Positions 16,941 through 25,646 are shown, counted from the first letter of the stretch. The stretch: DNA of 64,000 nucleotides from JANNRR01 sp031401675 (GCA_031401675.1 JANNRR010000045.1:14450-78449); one strand, 5' to 3'. Notes: a model not told the origin generated them from the letters alone. A program made the numbers and translations.

Positions 16941-17591
16941 TCACACGGATGTGAATTTTCCCAAGGCCGGGTCGAACTGCTCCAATGCCCCTGCCCCGGT
17001 GTCGTTCCACAGGCCATGCAGCGTCAGCATCTCGTCCTCGACCCGTGATCGCACGAACGGAAAGGTCATCAGGTTGGCCAGCGAGATCAGCACGGCTTCC
17101 TTTTCCAGCGCCCTGATCCGGTCGGCGGGCTCCGCAATGCCTGTGATCCGCTCGAACCCCGGGCGCAGAATGTCCATCCAGCGGCCGATGAAGCTGGATT
17201 TCTCCTCCAGTTCCGGCGCATGGCCGGAGCACATGTCATAACAGCCGCGCACGCCGCCGCAGTTCGAATGGCCGATCACCACCAGATGCGACACCCGCAA
17301 CACCGTCACCGCATATTCCACCGCCGCCGAGGTGCCGTGAATGTCGCCGTCGGGCTTGTACGGCGGCACCAGATTGGCAATGTTCCGGTGAATGAAGAAC
17401 TCGCCCTGATCGGCCCCGAAGATCGAGGTGACATGCACCCGGCTGTCGCAGCACGATATCACCATTGCGCGCGGATGTTGCCCATCCTCGGCCAGGCGAC
17501 GATACCACGCCTTGTTTTCCACATAAGTCGTCGCCTGCCAGCCATGAAAGCGTTGGACCAGATAGGCGGGTAGCGGCTTGATATGCTGCAT
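16941..17591 (-). CDS. Beta-class carbonic anhydrase
   Basis: This 216-residue enzyme interconverts CO2 and bicarbonate in the cytoplasm. The zinc site is visible as CCDSR (Cys47, Asp49, Arg51) and GHSNCGG (His108, Cys111). I start at ATG 17591, where the family N-terminus begins (MQHIKPLPAYLVQRFHGWQ); a reading starting further upstream adds about 165 low-quality residues overlapping the next gene's start. It is the first gene of an operon with the SbtA- and PII-like genes. It probably balances imported bicarbonate with CO2 demand. Confidence 0.88.
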   Translation of the reverse strand: MQHIKPLPAYLVQRFHGWQATTYVENKAWYRRLAEDGQHPRAMVISCCDSRVHVTSIFGADQGEFFIHRNIANLVPPYKPDGDIHGTSAAVEYAVTVLRVSHLVVIGHSNCGGVRGCYDMCSGHAPELEEKSSFIGRWMDILRPGFERITGIAEPADRIRALEKEAVLISLANLMTFPFVRSRVEDEMLTLHGLWNDTGAGALEQFDPALGKFTSV

Positions 17592-17747
17592 GTTCGGCGA
17601 CTTTCTGCTGTGCAGCACCCGTTGTAGGTGGAGTTTTGACACAATTCGAGGGGTTTCTTGGTCGCAGCCTTGACGGAGATCAATCATTTCTTGAGGCGCA
17701 GCGGCCACATTGATCAGGCTGCGGGGGTGCAGGTATGGGGTGGACGC

Positions 17748-18128
17748 ATGGCAGACATGGCCGTGTTGCGTCATGAGGAGGGAGTCCGGCTCGACCCGGA
17801 CCGCCTGATGGCGCTCTATGAGGATTTGGGCGAGGCCGGGGCCGAAAATGTGGTCAGCCGCGCGATGGAGGAGTTGTCGCATCGCATGGCCGAGATGCAG
17901 CGGCAATATCAGCGGCTCGAGATCGAGGCTTTCTGCCGCAATGCCCGCAGTCTTGGCCGCGTCGCCGTACAGGTCGGCATGACGTCGCTGGCGCGGGTGG
18001 CGCAGGATGTGGCCGATTGTGCCGCCACGGGCGATGCAGTGGCGTTGGCCGCAACCTGGGCGCGGCTGTCCCGTCTCAGCGATCAAAGCCTGGTCGCGGT
18101 CTGCGATCTGCAGGACATGTCGGTTTAG
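17748..18128 (+). CDS. Hypothetical protein resembling a histidine phosphotransfer (Hpt) fold
   Basis: This helical protein has about 126 residues. The stretch ARSLGRVAVQVGMTSLARVA (about 69-88) lines up with the Hpt pattern around the phospho-histidine (H-x-L-K-G-x-A). The histidine position is occupied by Arg or Asn, so phosphotransfer looks unlikely. I start at ATG 17748; ATG 17757 or an upstream start are alternatives. It is divergent from the carbonic anhydrase and upstream of the aminopeptidase. It could be a pseudo-Hpt adaptor or simply a four-helix protein of unknown role. Confidence 0.6.
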   Translation: MADMAVLRHEEGVRLDPDRLMALYEDLGEAGAENVVSRAMEELSHRMAEMQRQYQRLEIEAFCRNARSLGRVAVQVGMTSLARVAQDVADCAATGDAVALAATWARLSRLSDQSLVAVCDLQDMSV

Positions 18129-18244
18129 GCAGGCGCGTCTGACTATGCCGTCTGACTATGCCGTATGGAAAAGCCGGGCCAAACGGCGCTTGTGATCGGC
18201 ATAGCTTGGGCTAGGCTGTGGCCGGACAGCCTTGGGGATGCCCG

Positions 18245-19639
18245 ATGACCTTGCGTTTTTCCGACCGCGACAGCCCGTCGCTGCCGCTGCATGTGGTGGC
18301 CAAACCGGACCTTGCCGTCTGGCTGGCGCAGCAACCAGCCGAGGTTCGGACCTGGCTGAACGCTACCGGCTTTGACGCATCGCTCGGCGATGTGCGCCCG
18401 CTGCCCGCTGCGGGTGGCGGCCTTCTTGGTGCGGTGATCGGCTACGGCGAGGCGTCGGCCCGGGCCCGCGGGCGGTTCTGGCTGGCGCGGGCCGCCGATG
18501 CGCTGCCGCCGGGCACCTTCCATCTGGTCGCCGATCTGTCGCCGGACGATCTGGAAGAGGCGGCGCTCGGCTGGTTGCTGGCCAGCTACCGCTTTGACGG
18601 CTATGCCAAGGCCAAGCCGGGGAAAGCCCGCCCAGAAGCCCGCCTGAAAGCCCCGGCTGGCATCGACGCTGCCCGGCTGGAAATCATCGCCGACGCCGAA
18701 GCGCTGACCCGCGATCTGATCAACACCCCGGCCAATGACCTTGGACCTGCGGAACTGGAGGCGGCGTTTCTAGCGCTGGCCAGCCGGTTCGGGGCCACGG
18801 CTGCCGTGACCACAGGCGCCGCCTTGCAGGAACAGTTCCCGCTGATCCATGCGGTGGGACTGGCCTCGCCGCGCGCGCCCCGGCTTCTGGATCTGCGCTG
18901 GGGCACAACCGGCCCACGGCTGACCCTGGTCGGCAAGGGCGTGTGTTTCGACACCGGCGGGCTGGACCTGAAGCCGTCGGCGGGCATGCTGTTGATGAAA
19001 AAGGACATGGGCGGGGCCGCGACCGTGATGGGGCTGGCGCAGATGGTGATGGCTCTCAACCTGCCCCTGCGCCTGCGCCTGCTGGTTCCCGCTGTCGAGA
19101 ATGCGGTCAGCGGCCCGGCCATGCGCCCGCGCGACATCTACCGTTCGCGCAAGGGTCTGACGGTCGAGGTCAACAACACCGACGCCGAGGGCCGTCTGGT
19201 GCTGGCCGATGCGCTTGACCTGGCGGCCGAGGAAGCACCGGACTGGCTGATCTCGATGGCAACGCTGACCGGCGCGGCCCGGGTGGCGCTTGGGCCGGAT
19301 CTCTCGCCCTACTTCACCGATGATCCGGCGGTAGTGGCGGGGCTGGAGGCCGGAGCGAAGGCCGCGCGCGATCCGGTCTGGCGCCTGCCGTTCTGGCAGC
19401 CTTACGAGCCGCTGATCGAACCCGGCATCGCCGATCTGGACAATGCGCCCTCGGGCGGCTTTGCCGGGGCGATCACCGCCGCGCTGTTCCTGCGCCGCTT
19501 TGCCGAAGGCGTGCCAAGCTATACGCATTTCGACATCTATGGCTGGAACCCGGCGGATGCGCCGGGGCGGCCAAAGGGCGGCGTCGGCATGGGCGCGCGG
19601 GCGGTGCTGGCGGCGCTGCCGGCGGTGCTGGGGATCTGA
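18245..19639 (+). CDS. Leucyl aminopeptidase family (M17) protein
   Basis: This cytosolic aminopeptidase has 464 residues. The C-terminal catalytic domain has KGVCFDTGGLDLKPSAGM, KKDMGGAA and the M17 signature NTDAEGRLVLADAL, which supply the two-metal site. The N-terminal domain is poorly conserved, as usual. ATG 18245 follows TTGGGGATGCCCG; a start 27 bases upstream is possible but lacks a site. It cleaves N-terminal residues in peptide turnover. The NlpC/P60 gene 75 bp downstream is on the same strand and may be cotranscribed; the pair is suggestive of cell-wall peptide recycling (inference). Confidence 0.88.
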   Translation: MTLRFSDRDSPSLPLHVVAKPDLAVWLAQQPAEVRTWLNATGFDASLGDVRPLPAAGGGLLGAVIGYGEASARARGRFWLARAADALPPGTFHLVADLSPDDLEEAALGWLLASYRFDGYAKAKPGKARPEARLKAPAGIDAARLEIIADAEALTRDLINTPANDLGPAELEAAFLALASRFGATAAVTTGAALQEQFPLIHAVGLASPRAPRLLDLRWGTTGPRLTLVGKGVCFDTGGLDLKPSAGMLLMKKDMGGAATVMGLAQMVMALNLPLRLRLLVPAVENAVSGPAMRPRDIYRSRKGLTVEVNNTDAEGRLVLADALDLAAEEAPDWLISMATLTGAARVALGPDLSPYFTDDPAVVAGLEAGAKAARDPVWRLPFWQPYEPLIEPGIADLDNAPSGGFAGAITAALFLRRFAEGVPSYTHFDIYGWNPADAPGRPKGGVGMGARAVLAALPAVLGI

Positions 19640-19672
19640 AGCAGACGGGAAAAGAACTTCAATGCGCGCCGC

Positions 19673-19700
19673 GCGGGGATATTTAGGCCGGAATGAATGG
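19673..19700 (+). repeat. Second copy of the dispersed GGGGATATTT repeat
   Basis: GCGGGGATATTT (19673-19684) followed by AGGCCGGAATGAATGG (19685-19700) matches the minus-strand reading of 6728-6757 almost base for base. It lies in the 75-bp gap between the aminopeptidase and NlpC/P60 genes. Here only one arm is present, so it is a half-element. Confidence 0.65.
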
Positions 19701-19714
19701 GCGAGAGGGGCAGG

Positions 19715-20545
19715 ATGACGGATCGGCGGTTGACGCCGGCCAACGACCGGGTGGCGCATCTGTCGCTGCAGGCGCAGGCGGCGGCCCGGCGGCTTGTCGC
19801 CGGCGACTGGGCGCGGGTTGGCACCGGGCTGGCCGATCTGTGCCAGACGCCGGGCCGCCGGCGCGACCGGCAGCTGCTGTACGGCGCGCGCTTTCTGGTT
19901 CTGGAACGGCGCGGCGGCTTTGCCTTTGGCCAGGCTGAACGCGACGGCTATGTCGGCTATCTGGCCGAGGCGGCGCTTGGCCCGGACGGTCTGGCGACGC
20001 ACTGGCTGGCGGCACCGGCCTCGCATCTTTATGCCGAGCCGGACATAAAGACGCCCGAGGTGGCGGCGCTGTCGCTGGGGTCGCTGCTGACCGTGGTGGC
20101 CGAGGCGGGTCCGAGGTTCGTTCAAACCGATCTGGGGCTGTTCGCGCTGCGCCCGCATCTGCGCCGCATCGGCGACTGGGCGTCGGACCCGGTTGCGGTG
20201 GCCCGCGGTTTTATCGGCAGCCCTTATCTTTGGGGCGGCAACAGCCGGGCGGGGATCGACTGTTCCGGGCTGGTGCAGGCGGCGCATCTGGCCTGCGGCA
20301 TCGCCTGTCCCGGCGACAGCGACCTGCAGCAGGCCGGGTTCGGCCGCGATCTGGCCGAACCCGAACCGTTGCAGCGCGGCGATCTGCTGTTCTGGAAAGG
20401 TCATGTGGCGCTGGCGGTGGACGCGGCAACGCTGATCCACGCGGTGGGGTTTCACATGGCCGTGCTGATCGAGCCGATTGCCGAGGTTGTGGCCCGCAAC
20501 CTGGACCTTGGGGCCGGGCCGGTGGTGGCGCGCAAGCGGCCCTGA
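19715..20545 (+). CDS. NlpC/P60-family cell-wall peptidase
   Basis: This 276-residue protein has an N-terminal SH3-like part (about 50-150) and a C-terminal NlpC/P60 domain (about 158-276). The catalytic triad is visible as Cys183 in AGIDCSGLV, His230 in WKGHVALAVD and a downstream polar residue (His242 region). There is no clear signal peptide, so it may act on imported murein peptides in the cytoplasm, like YkfC-type enzymes. ATG 19715 is preferred over 19697 because GAGAGGGGCAGG precedes it. It follows the M17 aminopeptidase. Confidence 0.85.
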   Translation: MTDRRLTPANDRVAHLSLQAQAAARRLVAGDWARVGTGLADLCQTPGRRRDRQLLYGARFLVLERRGGFAFGQAERDGYVGYLAEAALGPDGLATHWLAAPASHLYAEPDIKTPEVAALSLGSLLTVVAEAGPRFVQTDLGLFALRPHLRRIGDWASDPVAVARGFIGSPYLWGGNSRAGIDCSGLVQAAHLACGIACPGDSDLQQAGFGRDLAEPEPLQRGDLLFWKGHVALAVDAATLIHAVGFHMAVLIEPIAEVVARNLDLGAGPVVARKRP

Positions 20546-20605
20546 AAGGGAACTTGGCGGGCGGCGTATCGGATCACAGCGCCCGAGGCCCGCCGTCGCC
20601 TGCGC

Positions 20606-20953
20606 CTAATCCACCGCCCGGATCAGCTTGCGCTCCAGTGCGCCCAGCACCTGCGCCAGGTCGGCACCGCGCTTCAGCACCTGACCGTCGGCCCCGATCA
20701 GCCCATACTGGCCCTGCCGCGCCCGCAGCTTCGGGCGCTTTTCGATCCGGTACAGCGGATGTTCTGCCGTGCGGCGAAAGATCGCGAACACCGCCACCTC
20801 GGTCAGACACGAGATGCCGTAGTCGCGCCATTCCCCGGCTGCCACCATCCGGCCATAGATCGCTAGGATAGCGCTCAACTCGCGCCGGTCAAAACTGACC
20901 TGTTCGGCGAACCGGGGGGATTGCGGGAACAGGGTCGGCGTCTGAACCGTCAT
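20606..20953 (-). CDS. DUF2794 domain-containing protein
   Basis: This 115-residue protein is of a family conserved in alphaproteobacteria without known function. Recognisable stretches are FDRRELSAILAIYGRMVAAG, EWRDYGISCL and YRIEKRPKLRARQGQYGLI. A reading starting further upstream is possible but would add unrelated residues over the degenerate gap 20954-21221. ATG 20953 gives the usual family length. Its role is unknown. The gap behind it, where dnaE2 would lie in a complete mutasome operon, shows no dnaE2 sequence. Confidence 0.75.
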   Translation of the reverse strand: MTVQTPTLFPQSPRFAEQVSFDRRELSAILAIYGRMVAAGEWRDYGISCLTEVAVFAIFRRTAEHPLYRIEKRPKLRARQGQYGLIGADGQVLKRGADLAQVLGALERKLIRAVD

Positions 20954-21221
20954 GAGCCTCAGACTGGCGCGGCTTCCGGCGCAAATCAAGGCCCGCCTGA
21001 TTTTTGCCGCAAAAAGACCCGCAAAGCACCGCGCCACCCGCAAACTCAGGCCCGGATTGGCGGCGAGAACGGTGGCATAGCGCTTGTCGCTACCCCGGTG
21101 CCGCAGATTAACAGCCCCCACCCAGCCTGCGGCGCCGGGGACACTATCCCCCCCCACTCTGATACGTGTCTGGAATACGCGGTTGCCGGTCTGGCCGCCC
21201 GACTGGTGCAGGCGCATCGCC

Positions 21222-22913
21222 TCAGGCAAAGCTGCCATGGCAGAACCAGCCACCAGAGACTCCGCCGCCAGAGACACCGCCAGACGCGGCACCGCCATGC
21301 GCATAGAACAGCCACAGCCGTTCGCCCGACCCGGTCTCGATCCGCCAGTAGTCGCGCAGGCCGGATCGCCATTCGGGGTCATCCAGCCACCATTCCGGTG
21401 CGATGCGTTCCGGCCCGGTGGCTGACGCGGTGACCAGATCGCGCCGGCGCCAGCGGAACCGCGCCGGCGGCACCGGGCTTTCGGGCGCATCGCGGACCGA
21501 CACCGGTTCGGGCCGGTGCAGCAGCAAGGGCCGCGGCACCGGTGGCGCGGGCCAGTCCGCCGCCGGTTCCGACCAGGCGGCAGCCAGCACCTGCGCCGCC
21601 TTTTCCGGGATGTGACTGTCGGCGGGGTGCAGGCGGGTGACCGCCTCCAGCCCGATCCGCGCCCCGATCTTGGCGACAAGGTCATCCAGCGCGGTGTTCG
21701 ACGCCAGCCGCGCCGCCACATCGTCGGCGGCATCCATATGGCCCTTGTGGCTGCGGGCATGCACCGGCTCGGTCTGCTGCGCCTCCAGCCGCATCATGTC
21801 GATGCCGAAGCCCGGCTCGATCTCGGGCACCTTCAGGCGCAGCAGCGGCCGGATGCGGTCGGGCTCGGCCGCCGGACGGGCCAGGCCCAGATCGAAGCAC
21901 TGAACCGTATGGTCCGACCGGTGCACCTCCAGCCGGACCCGGCGGGCGCCGCGGCCCTTTGCCGTCAGATGCGCGCACAGGCGCGGCAGCAGCCGGTCGA
22001 TGGCGGCATGGATATCCTAGGGCAGGCCGATCGGGTCGGGAAAGGTCAGGCGGGTGGCGAAATGGTGCGGCGGGCGGGCGGGCGACACCGGCTCGGGTTC
22101 CACACCCAACGCCTGATCCAGCCGGTGCACCACCTCGCGGCCGAACCGCCGGGCCAGGCTGGCGCGCGGCAGCCCCATCAGATCCTCGATCCGGGTCAGA
22201 CCCAGCCGGGCCAGCGCCGCCACCGTATCGGCGGGCAGGCGCAGCGCGGCGACAGGCAGGGCGGCCAGCGCCGATCTGCCATGGCCGGGGCTGGCAATCC
22301 GGCCTTCGGGCGTGCCGGGCAGCCCCGGGCGCGGCGCAGGCCCGCCCCGTTCCCAGTTGCGCTTCTTGGCGGCGCGCGACCGGGTGGCCCGCGCCTCCTG
22401 ATCGATGGCATCGCCGGAGCGGGCGGCGGCAATGCCGCGCCCGGCAAACCGGGCCAGCGCCCAGGCCGCCCCGGCGGTATCGGCAATGCCGGTGCGCACA
22501 CACAGGCCCAGATCGGCGCAGTCGGCCTCGGCCTGCGTCACCAGCGCCGCCTCGCCGCCGAACAGATGCGCGCAGCCGGTCAGATCGACGATCAGGCTGG
22601 CGGGCGGCTCCTCGGCCACCCAGGGGCTGAACTTGCCGGCCCAGCGCCGCAACGAGGTCAGGAACATCGCATCGGCCAGCGGATTGGCGGGGCGGGTGAC
22701 GAGGTGAGGGCACATGGCGCGGGCATCGCGCAGCGGCTGGCCCACCCGCAACCCCTCGGCCTCGGCCTCGCGGCTCAGGCTGGCCAGCAGCTGGGTGTTC
22801 GCCACCTCCTCCACCACCGCCAATGGCCCCGGCAATATCCCGCGTTCGGCCCGCAGCGCCCGGTCAGCGGCCAGACGGGGAAACCAGAGCGAGAGGATTC
22901 GGCGGTGCGACAT
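21222..22913 (-). pseudogene. imuB: imuB (Y-family polymerase-like mutasome protein) interrupted by an in-frame TAG
   Basis: The reading frame from ATG 22913 encodes 298 residues of an ImuB/DinB-like protein (RRILSLWFPRLAADRALR at the start, IVDLTGCAHLFGGE, LTRIEDLMGLPRASLARRFG). It meets TAG at 22017-22019 after FPDPIGLP. The same frame then continues without another stop for 264 codons (DIHAAIDRLLPRL onward, DYWRIETGSGERLWLFYAHG) to a natural end at 21222. A single GAG-to-TAG change would explain this. ImuB bridges ImuA and DnaE2 in SOS mutagenesis. Neither partner is adjacent: the gaps on both sides are too short. A Gly/Ser microrepeat (SGGVSGGGVSGG) lies near the C-terminus. A sequencing error or read-through cannot be excluded. 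Confidence 0.8.
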
Positions 22914-22921
22914 CGGCCAAT

Positions 22922-22936
22922 GTTCGCATTTTGTTC
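22922..22936 (-). promoter_or_regulatory. LexA (SOS) box of imuB
   Basis: GTTC-N7-GTTC (22922-22925 and 22933-22936) is an exact match to the alphaproteobacterial LexA site. It sits 8 bases upstream of the imuB ATG. The rest of 22914-23268 (355 bp) holds no gene I can support; in particular no imuA reading was recognised. Confidence 0.75.
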
Positions 22937-23268
22937 CGATCAGTCCAAGCGCAATGTCACCCGCCCGCGTCACGGCAGGCTGCGGCGATCCACCGGGCAA
23001 TCAAGCCGGCGCGCACCCTGCCGACTCGCCCCGTCCGTACCGCGCCCGTGCCGCCATGTGCATGGAAATGGCTGCGGACAGGGCGCACGGGCGGCCCGAA
23101 AACCCCGCACACTCCGGCCCGGCGGGGGTCTGCACCGGCAAATCCGCTGACTCGAGCGCTCTTTCGATGACAAAACCGTGATTAATCGCCAATCAGACCA
23201 AAGCCCGTCTTTTGCGGTTCACAAACGTACGTATATGCTGCGCGTGTGTCTTAACCGGGAGTTTACCC

Positions 23269-23700
23269 ATGAACTTGATCTCCAAGACCCTGACGCTCGG
23301 CCTTGTGCTGGCTGCGGGCGTTGCGCTTGCTCAGGATGCCACCGTTGCGTCGGTGATTGCGCGCAAGGAACTCATGCGGGGGCAAGGCGGGGCCGTGAAG
23401 GTTCTGGGCGACATGGCCGGCGGCAAGGCGGCGTTCGACGCTGGTGCCGCCGAAGCGGCCCGGGCCAAGCTGGCGGGTCACGCTTCCGGAATCGCTGCGG
23501 CGTTCGAGCCGAACGAGGCTGACCCGGCCTCGAAAGCCAAACCGGAGGTCTGGACCAACTGGGCCGATTTCGTATCCAAGGCCGATGCGCTGGTTGCGGC
23601 CGCCAAGGCGATGGACACCGCTACGGTCGAAGGCGTGCAGGCCGGCATGGCCGGGGTCGGCGGTGCCTGCAAGGATTGCCACACCTCGTTCCGCATGTAG
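23269..23700 (+). CDS. Cytochrome c' (class II c-type cytochrome)
   Basis: This periplasmic protein has 143 residues. A signal peptide (LTLGLVLAAGVALA, cleavage before QD) is followed by a four-helix bundle and a C-terminal haem site CKDCH (Cys134, Cys137, His138), the hallmark position of cytochromes c'. VIARKELMRGQGGAVKVLG near the mature N-terminus fits the family. Such proteins bind NO or CO, or handle redox stress. ATG 23269 follows CGGGAGTTTACCC; an upstream in-frame start (23212) would put a non-signal sequence first. It is a single gene, ended by the hairpin at 23737. Confidence 0.88.
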   Translation: MNLISKTLTLGLVLAAGVALAQDATVASVIARKELMRGQGGAVKVLGDMAGGKAAFDAGAAEAARAKLAGHASGIAAAFEPNEADPASKAKPEVWTNWADFVSKADALVAAAKAMDTATVEGVQAGMAGVGGACKDCHTSFRM

Positions 23701-23736
23701 TCGGTCCGCATCTAATCGCGCACGATTGCCTGTTTG

Positions 23737-23756
23737 GGGCCGGGGCAACCCGGCCC
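23737..23756. terminator. Hairpin between convergent genes
   Basis: GGGCCGGG (23737-23744) and CCCGGCCC (23749-23756) form a perfect 8-bp stem with a GCAA tetraloop. It lies between the convergent cytochrome c' and I78 genes and could serve both directions, although the T-run is short. Confidence 0.6.
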
Positions 23757-23764
23757 TTCGCATG

Positions 23765-24049
23765 TCAGCCGCACCACACGCTGCTGATCACTTCCCGCAG
23801 GTTGATCTCGATGTTCAGCCGGTCCGGGCCGTAATCCTCGGTCACCGCGTCACCGGGGCGGATGAACCGCACCGGCCCGGCAAACTTCATCGTCGCCAGC
23901 ACCCGCGCCGGCTGGCCGATCAGCCGTTGCAGGCCGGGCGCGCCGCACCGGCCGGTTTCGTCGCCGCCACCGCCGCCACCGCCCGGCGGCAGGGGCTGAC
24001 ACGCGGCCAGCATGCCGACGATCAAGAGAACCCCGGTCGTTCGCCGCAT
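23765..24049 (-). CDS. Lipoprotein of the I78 peptidase-inhibitor family, copy 2
   Basis: This 94-residue protein has a lipoprotein signal (VLLIVGMLAAC, lipid-modified Cys about 17), a glycine-rich linker and an I78-like domain. Visible motifs are LQRLIGQPARVL, VRFIRPGDAVTEDYGPDRLNI and the terminal CG. I78 proteins inhibit serine proteases in the periplasm. A longer reading from 24178 would overlap the upstream gene and lack the signal. It lies 10 bp behind a paralogue, so the two form a tandem pair. Confidence 0.75.
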   Translation of the reverse strand: MRRTTGVLLIVGMLAACQPLPPGGGGGGGDETGRCGAPGLQRLIGQPARVLATMKFAGPVRFIRPGDAVTEDYGPDRLNIEINLREVISSVWCG

Positions 24050-24059
24050 CACCGCCTCC

Positions 24060-24383
24060 TCATCCGCAGCCGATCCGCGCGATGTCGCCGGATCGGCCCA
24101 GCCAGAAATTGACCCTTCCCGCGCTGTATTCCTGCGTGATGATGCCGCCATGCGGCACCACCCGGTAGGCGCGGGCAATCGGCACCCCTTCCAGAACCGA
24201 TGCAGGCTGACCCAGATACTGCGCGAAATCGGCGGCCTGGCACAGATCGGGCTCGACCTCGTTCAGCCCCGGCGTCACATCCTCGACCGCCGGGCCACCA
24301 CCGGCCCCGCCATCCGGCACGTCGCGCACCGGCGCCGGCCCGCACGCGGCAAGCAGCAAAACGGCAAAGGTCCAACCGCGCAT
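24060..24383 (-). CDS. Lipoprotein of the I78 peptidase-inhibitor family, copy 1
   Basis: This 107-residue lipoprotein starts MRGWTFAVLLLAACGPAPV (lipid-modified Cys14). The domain shows FAQYLGQPASVLEGV, YRVVPHGGIITQEYSAGRVNF and ends RIGCG, parallel to the downstream copy but quite diverged. RVNFWLGRSG replaces the RLNI-x-N stretch of the other copy, so its inhibitory ability may differ. The gene is divergent from the formaldehyde dehydrogenase gene. Function is inferred from the family only. Confidence 0.7.
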   Translation of the reverse strand: MRGWTFAVLLLAACGPAPVRDVPDGGAGGGPAVEDVTPGLNEVEPDLCQAADFAQYLGQPASVLEGVPIARAYRVVPHGGIITQEYSAGRVNFWLGRSGDIARIGCG

Positions 24384-24420
24384 CCTGATCCTGCTGGCAA
24401 AGGTTGCAATACGCCGATCT

Positions 24421-24449
24421 TTGGCACAGGGTTGCCCTAAATGTATAGA
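24421..24449 (+). promoter_or_regulatory. Candidate sigma-70 promoter of the formaldehyde dehydrogenase gene
   Basis: TTGGCA (24421-24426) and TATAGA (24444-24449) are separated by 17 bp. The -10 hexamer overlaps the GAGGAG ribosome site, so this promoter would yield a nearly leaderless transcript with start near 24456. An upstream alternative is possible. Confidence 0.4.
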
Positions 24450-24460
24450 GGAGACTGCGC

Positions 24461-25591
24461 ATGCGCACCCGTGCCGCCGTGGCCGTTCAGGCCGGCAAGC
24501 CCTTGGAAATCATGGAGGTGAACCTGGACGGCCCGAAGGCCGGCGAGGTTCTGGTGGAAATCATGGCCACCGGCATCTGCCATACCGATGAATTCACCCT
24601 GTCGGGTGCCGACCCCGAAGGCATGTTCCCCGCCATTCTCGGCCACGAAGGCGCGGGCGTGGTGGTCGATGTCGGCGCGGGCGTCACCAGCCTGGAAAAG
24701 GGCGACCATGTCATCCCGCTTTACACGCCCGAATGTCGCACCTGCCCGTCGTGCCTCAGCCGCAAGACCAACCTCTGCACCTCGATCCGCGCCACGCAAG
24801 GCAAGGGCCTGATGCCCGATGGCACCAGCCGGTTTTCCACCCTCGATGGCGACCCGATCCTGCACTACATGGGCTGTTCCACCTTCTCCAACTTCACGGT
24901 GCTGCCGGAAATCGCACTGGCGAAAGTCCGCGAGGATGCGCCGTTCGACAAGATCTGCTACATCGGCTGCGGCGTCACCACCGGCGTCGGCGCAGTGATC
25001 AACACGGCGAAAGTCGAAATCGGCGCCAAAGCCGTGGTGTTCGGCCTGGGCGGCATCGGGCTGAACGTCATTCAGGGCCTGCGCCTGGCCGGGGCCGACA
25101 TGATCATCGGCGTCGACATCAACCCGGCCCGAAAGGCCTGGGGCGAACGGTTCGGGATGACGCATTTCGTCAACCCGCGCGAAATCGAGGGCGGCATCGT
25201 TGATCACATCGTGCGGATGACCAAAACCCCGTTCGACCAGATCGGCGGCGCGGATTATTCGTTCGACTGCACCGGCAACGTCAAGGTGATGCGCGACGCG
25301 CTGGAATGCACGCATCGCGGCTGGGGCCAGAGCATCATCATCGGCGTCGCCCCGGCCGGAGCCGTGATCGAAACCCGCCCCTTCCAGCTGGTCACCGGCC
25401 GCATCTGGAAAGGCACCGCCTTCGGTGGCGCGCGCGGCCGCACCGACGTGCCGCGCATCGTCGACTGGTACATGGAAGGCAAGATCGAGATCGACCCGAT
25501 GATCACCCATATCCTGCCGCTGAGCGACATCAACCGGGGGTTTGATCTGATGCATTCGGGGGAAAGCATTCGCAGCGTGGTGGTCTACTGA
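24461..25591 (+). CDS. S-(hydroxymethyl)glutathione dehydrogenase (class III alcohol dehydrogenase)
   Basis: This 376-residue zinc enzyme oxidises S-hydroxymethylglutathione, formed from formaldehyde and glutathione, to S-formylglutathione with NAD. Catalytic zinc ligands are Cys40, His62 and Cys170 (with Glu63); structural zinc is held by Cys92, Cys95, Cys98 and Cys106. The NAD loop is GLGGIG (195-200). Length and motifs are those of AdhI/FlhA/FrmA. The next two genes resemble DmdA and DmdD, so it may dispose of formaldehyde or methyl groups released by demethylation. A degraded copy of its last 300 bases lies at 27573-27870. Confidence 0.92.
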   Translation: MRTRAAVAVQAGKPLEIMEVNLDGPKAGEVLVEIMATGICHTDEFTLSGADPEGMFPAILGHEGAGVVVDVGAGVTSLEKGDHVIPLYTPECRTCPSCLSRKTNLCTSIRATQGKGLMPDGTSRFSTLDGDPILHYMGCSTFSNFTVLPEIALAKVREDAPFDKICYIGCGVTTGVGAVINTAKVEIGAKAVVFGLGGIGLNVIQGLRLAGADMIIGVDINPARKAWGERFGMTHFVNPREIEGGIVDHIVRMTKTPFDQIGGADYSFDCTGNVKVMRDALECTHRGWGQSIIIGVAPAGAVIETRPFQLVTGRIWKGTAFGGARGRTDVPRIVDWYMEGKIEIDPMITHILPLSDINRGFDLMHSGESIRSVVVY

Positions 25592-25646
25592 AACCGATCC
25601 ATTGACCGGCCCGGACCAGAAGGCCGGCATCCGTACAGGAGTCTGC

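Noticed and set aside
20954..21221. Possible dnaE2 remnant behind imuB
   Set aside because: The gap is only 268 bp, and no PHP-domain or polymerase motif is visible on either strand.
23001..23192. A 63-codon minus frame upstream of imuB as a possible imuA
   Set aside because: It is too short and shows no RecA/SulA-like motif; no imuA remnant could be supported.
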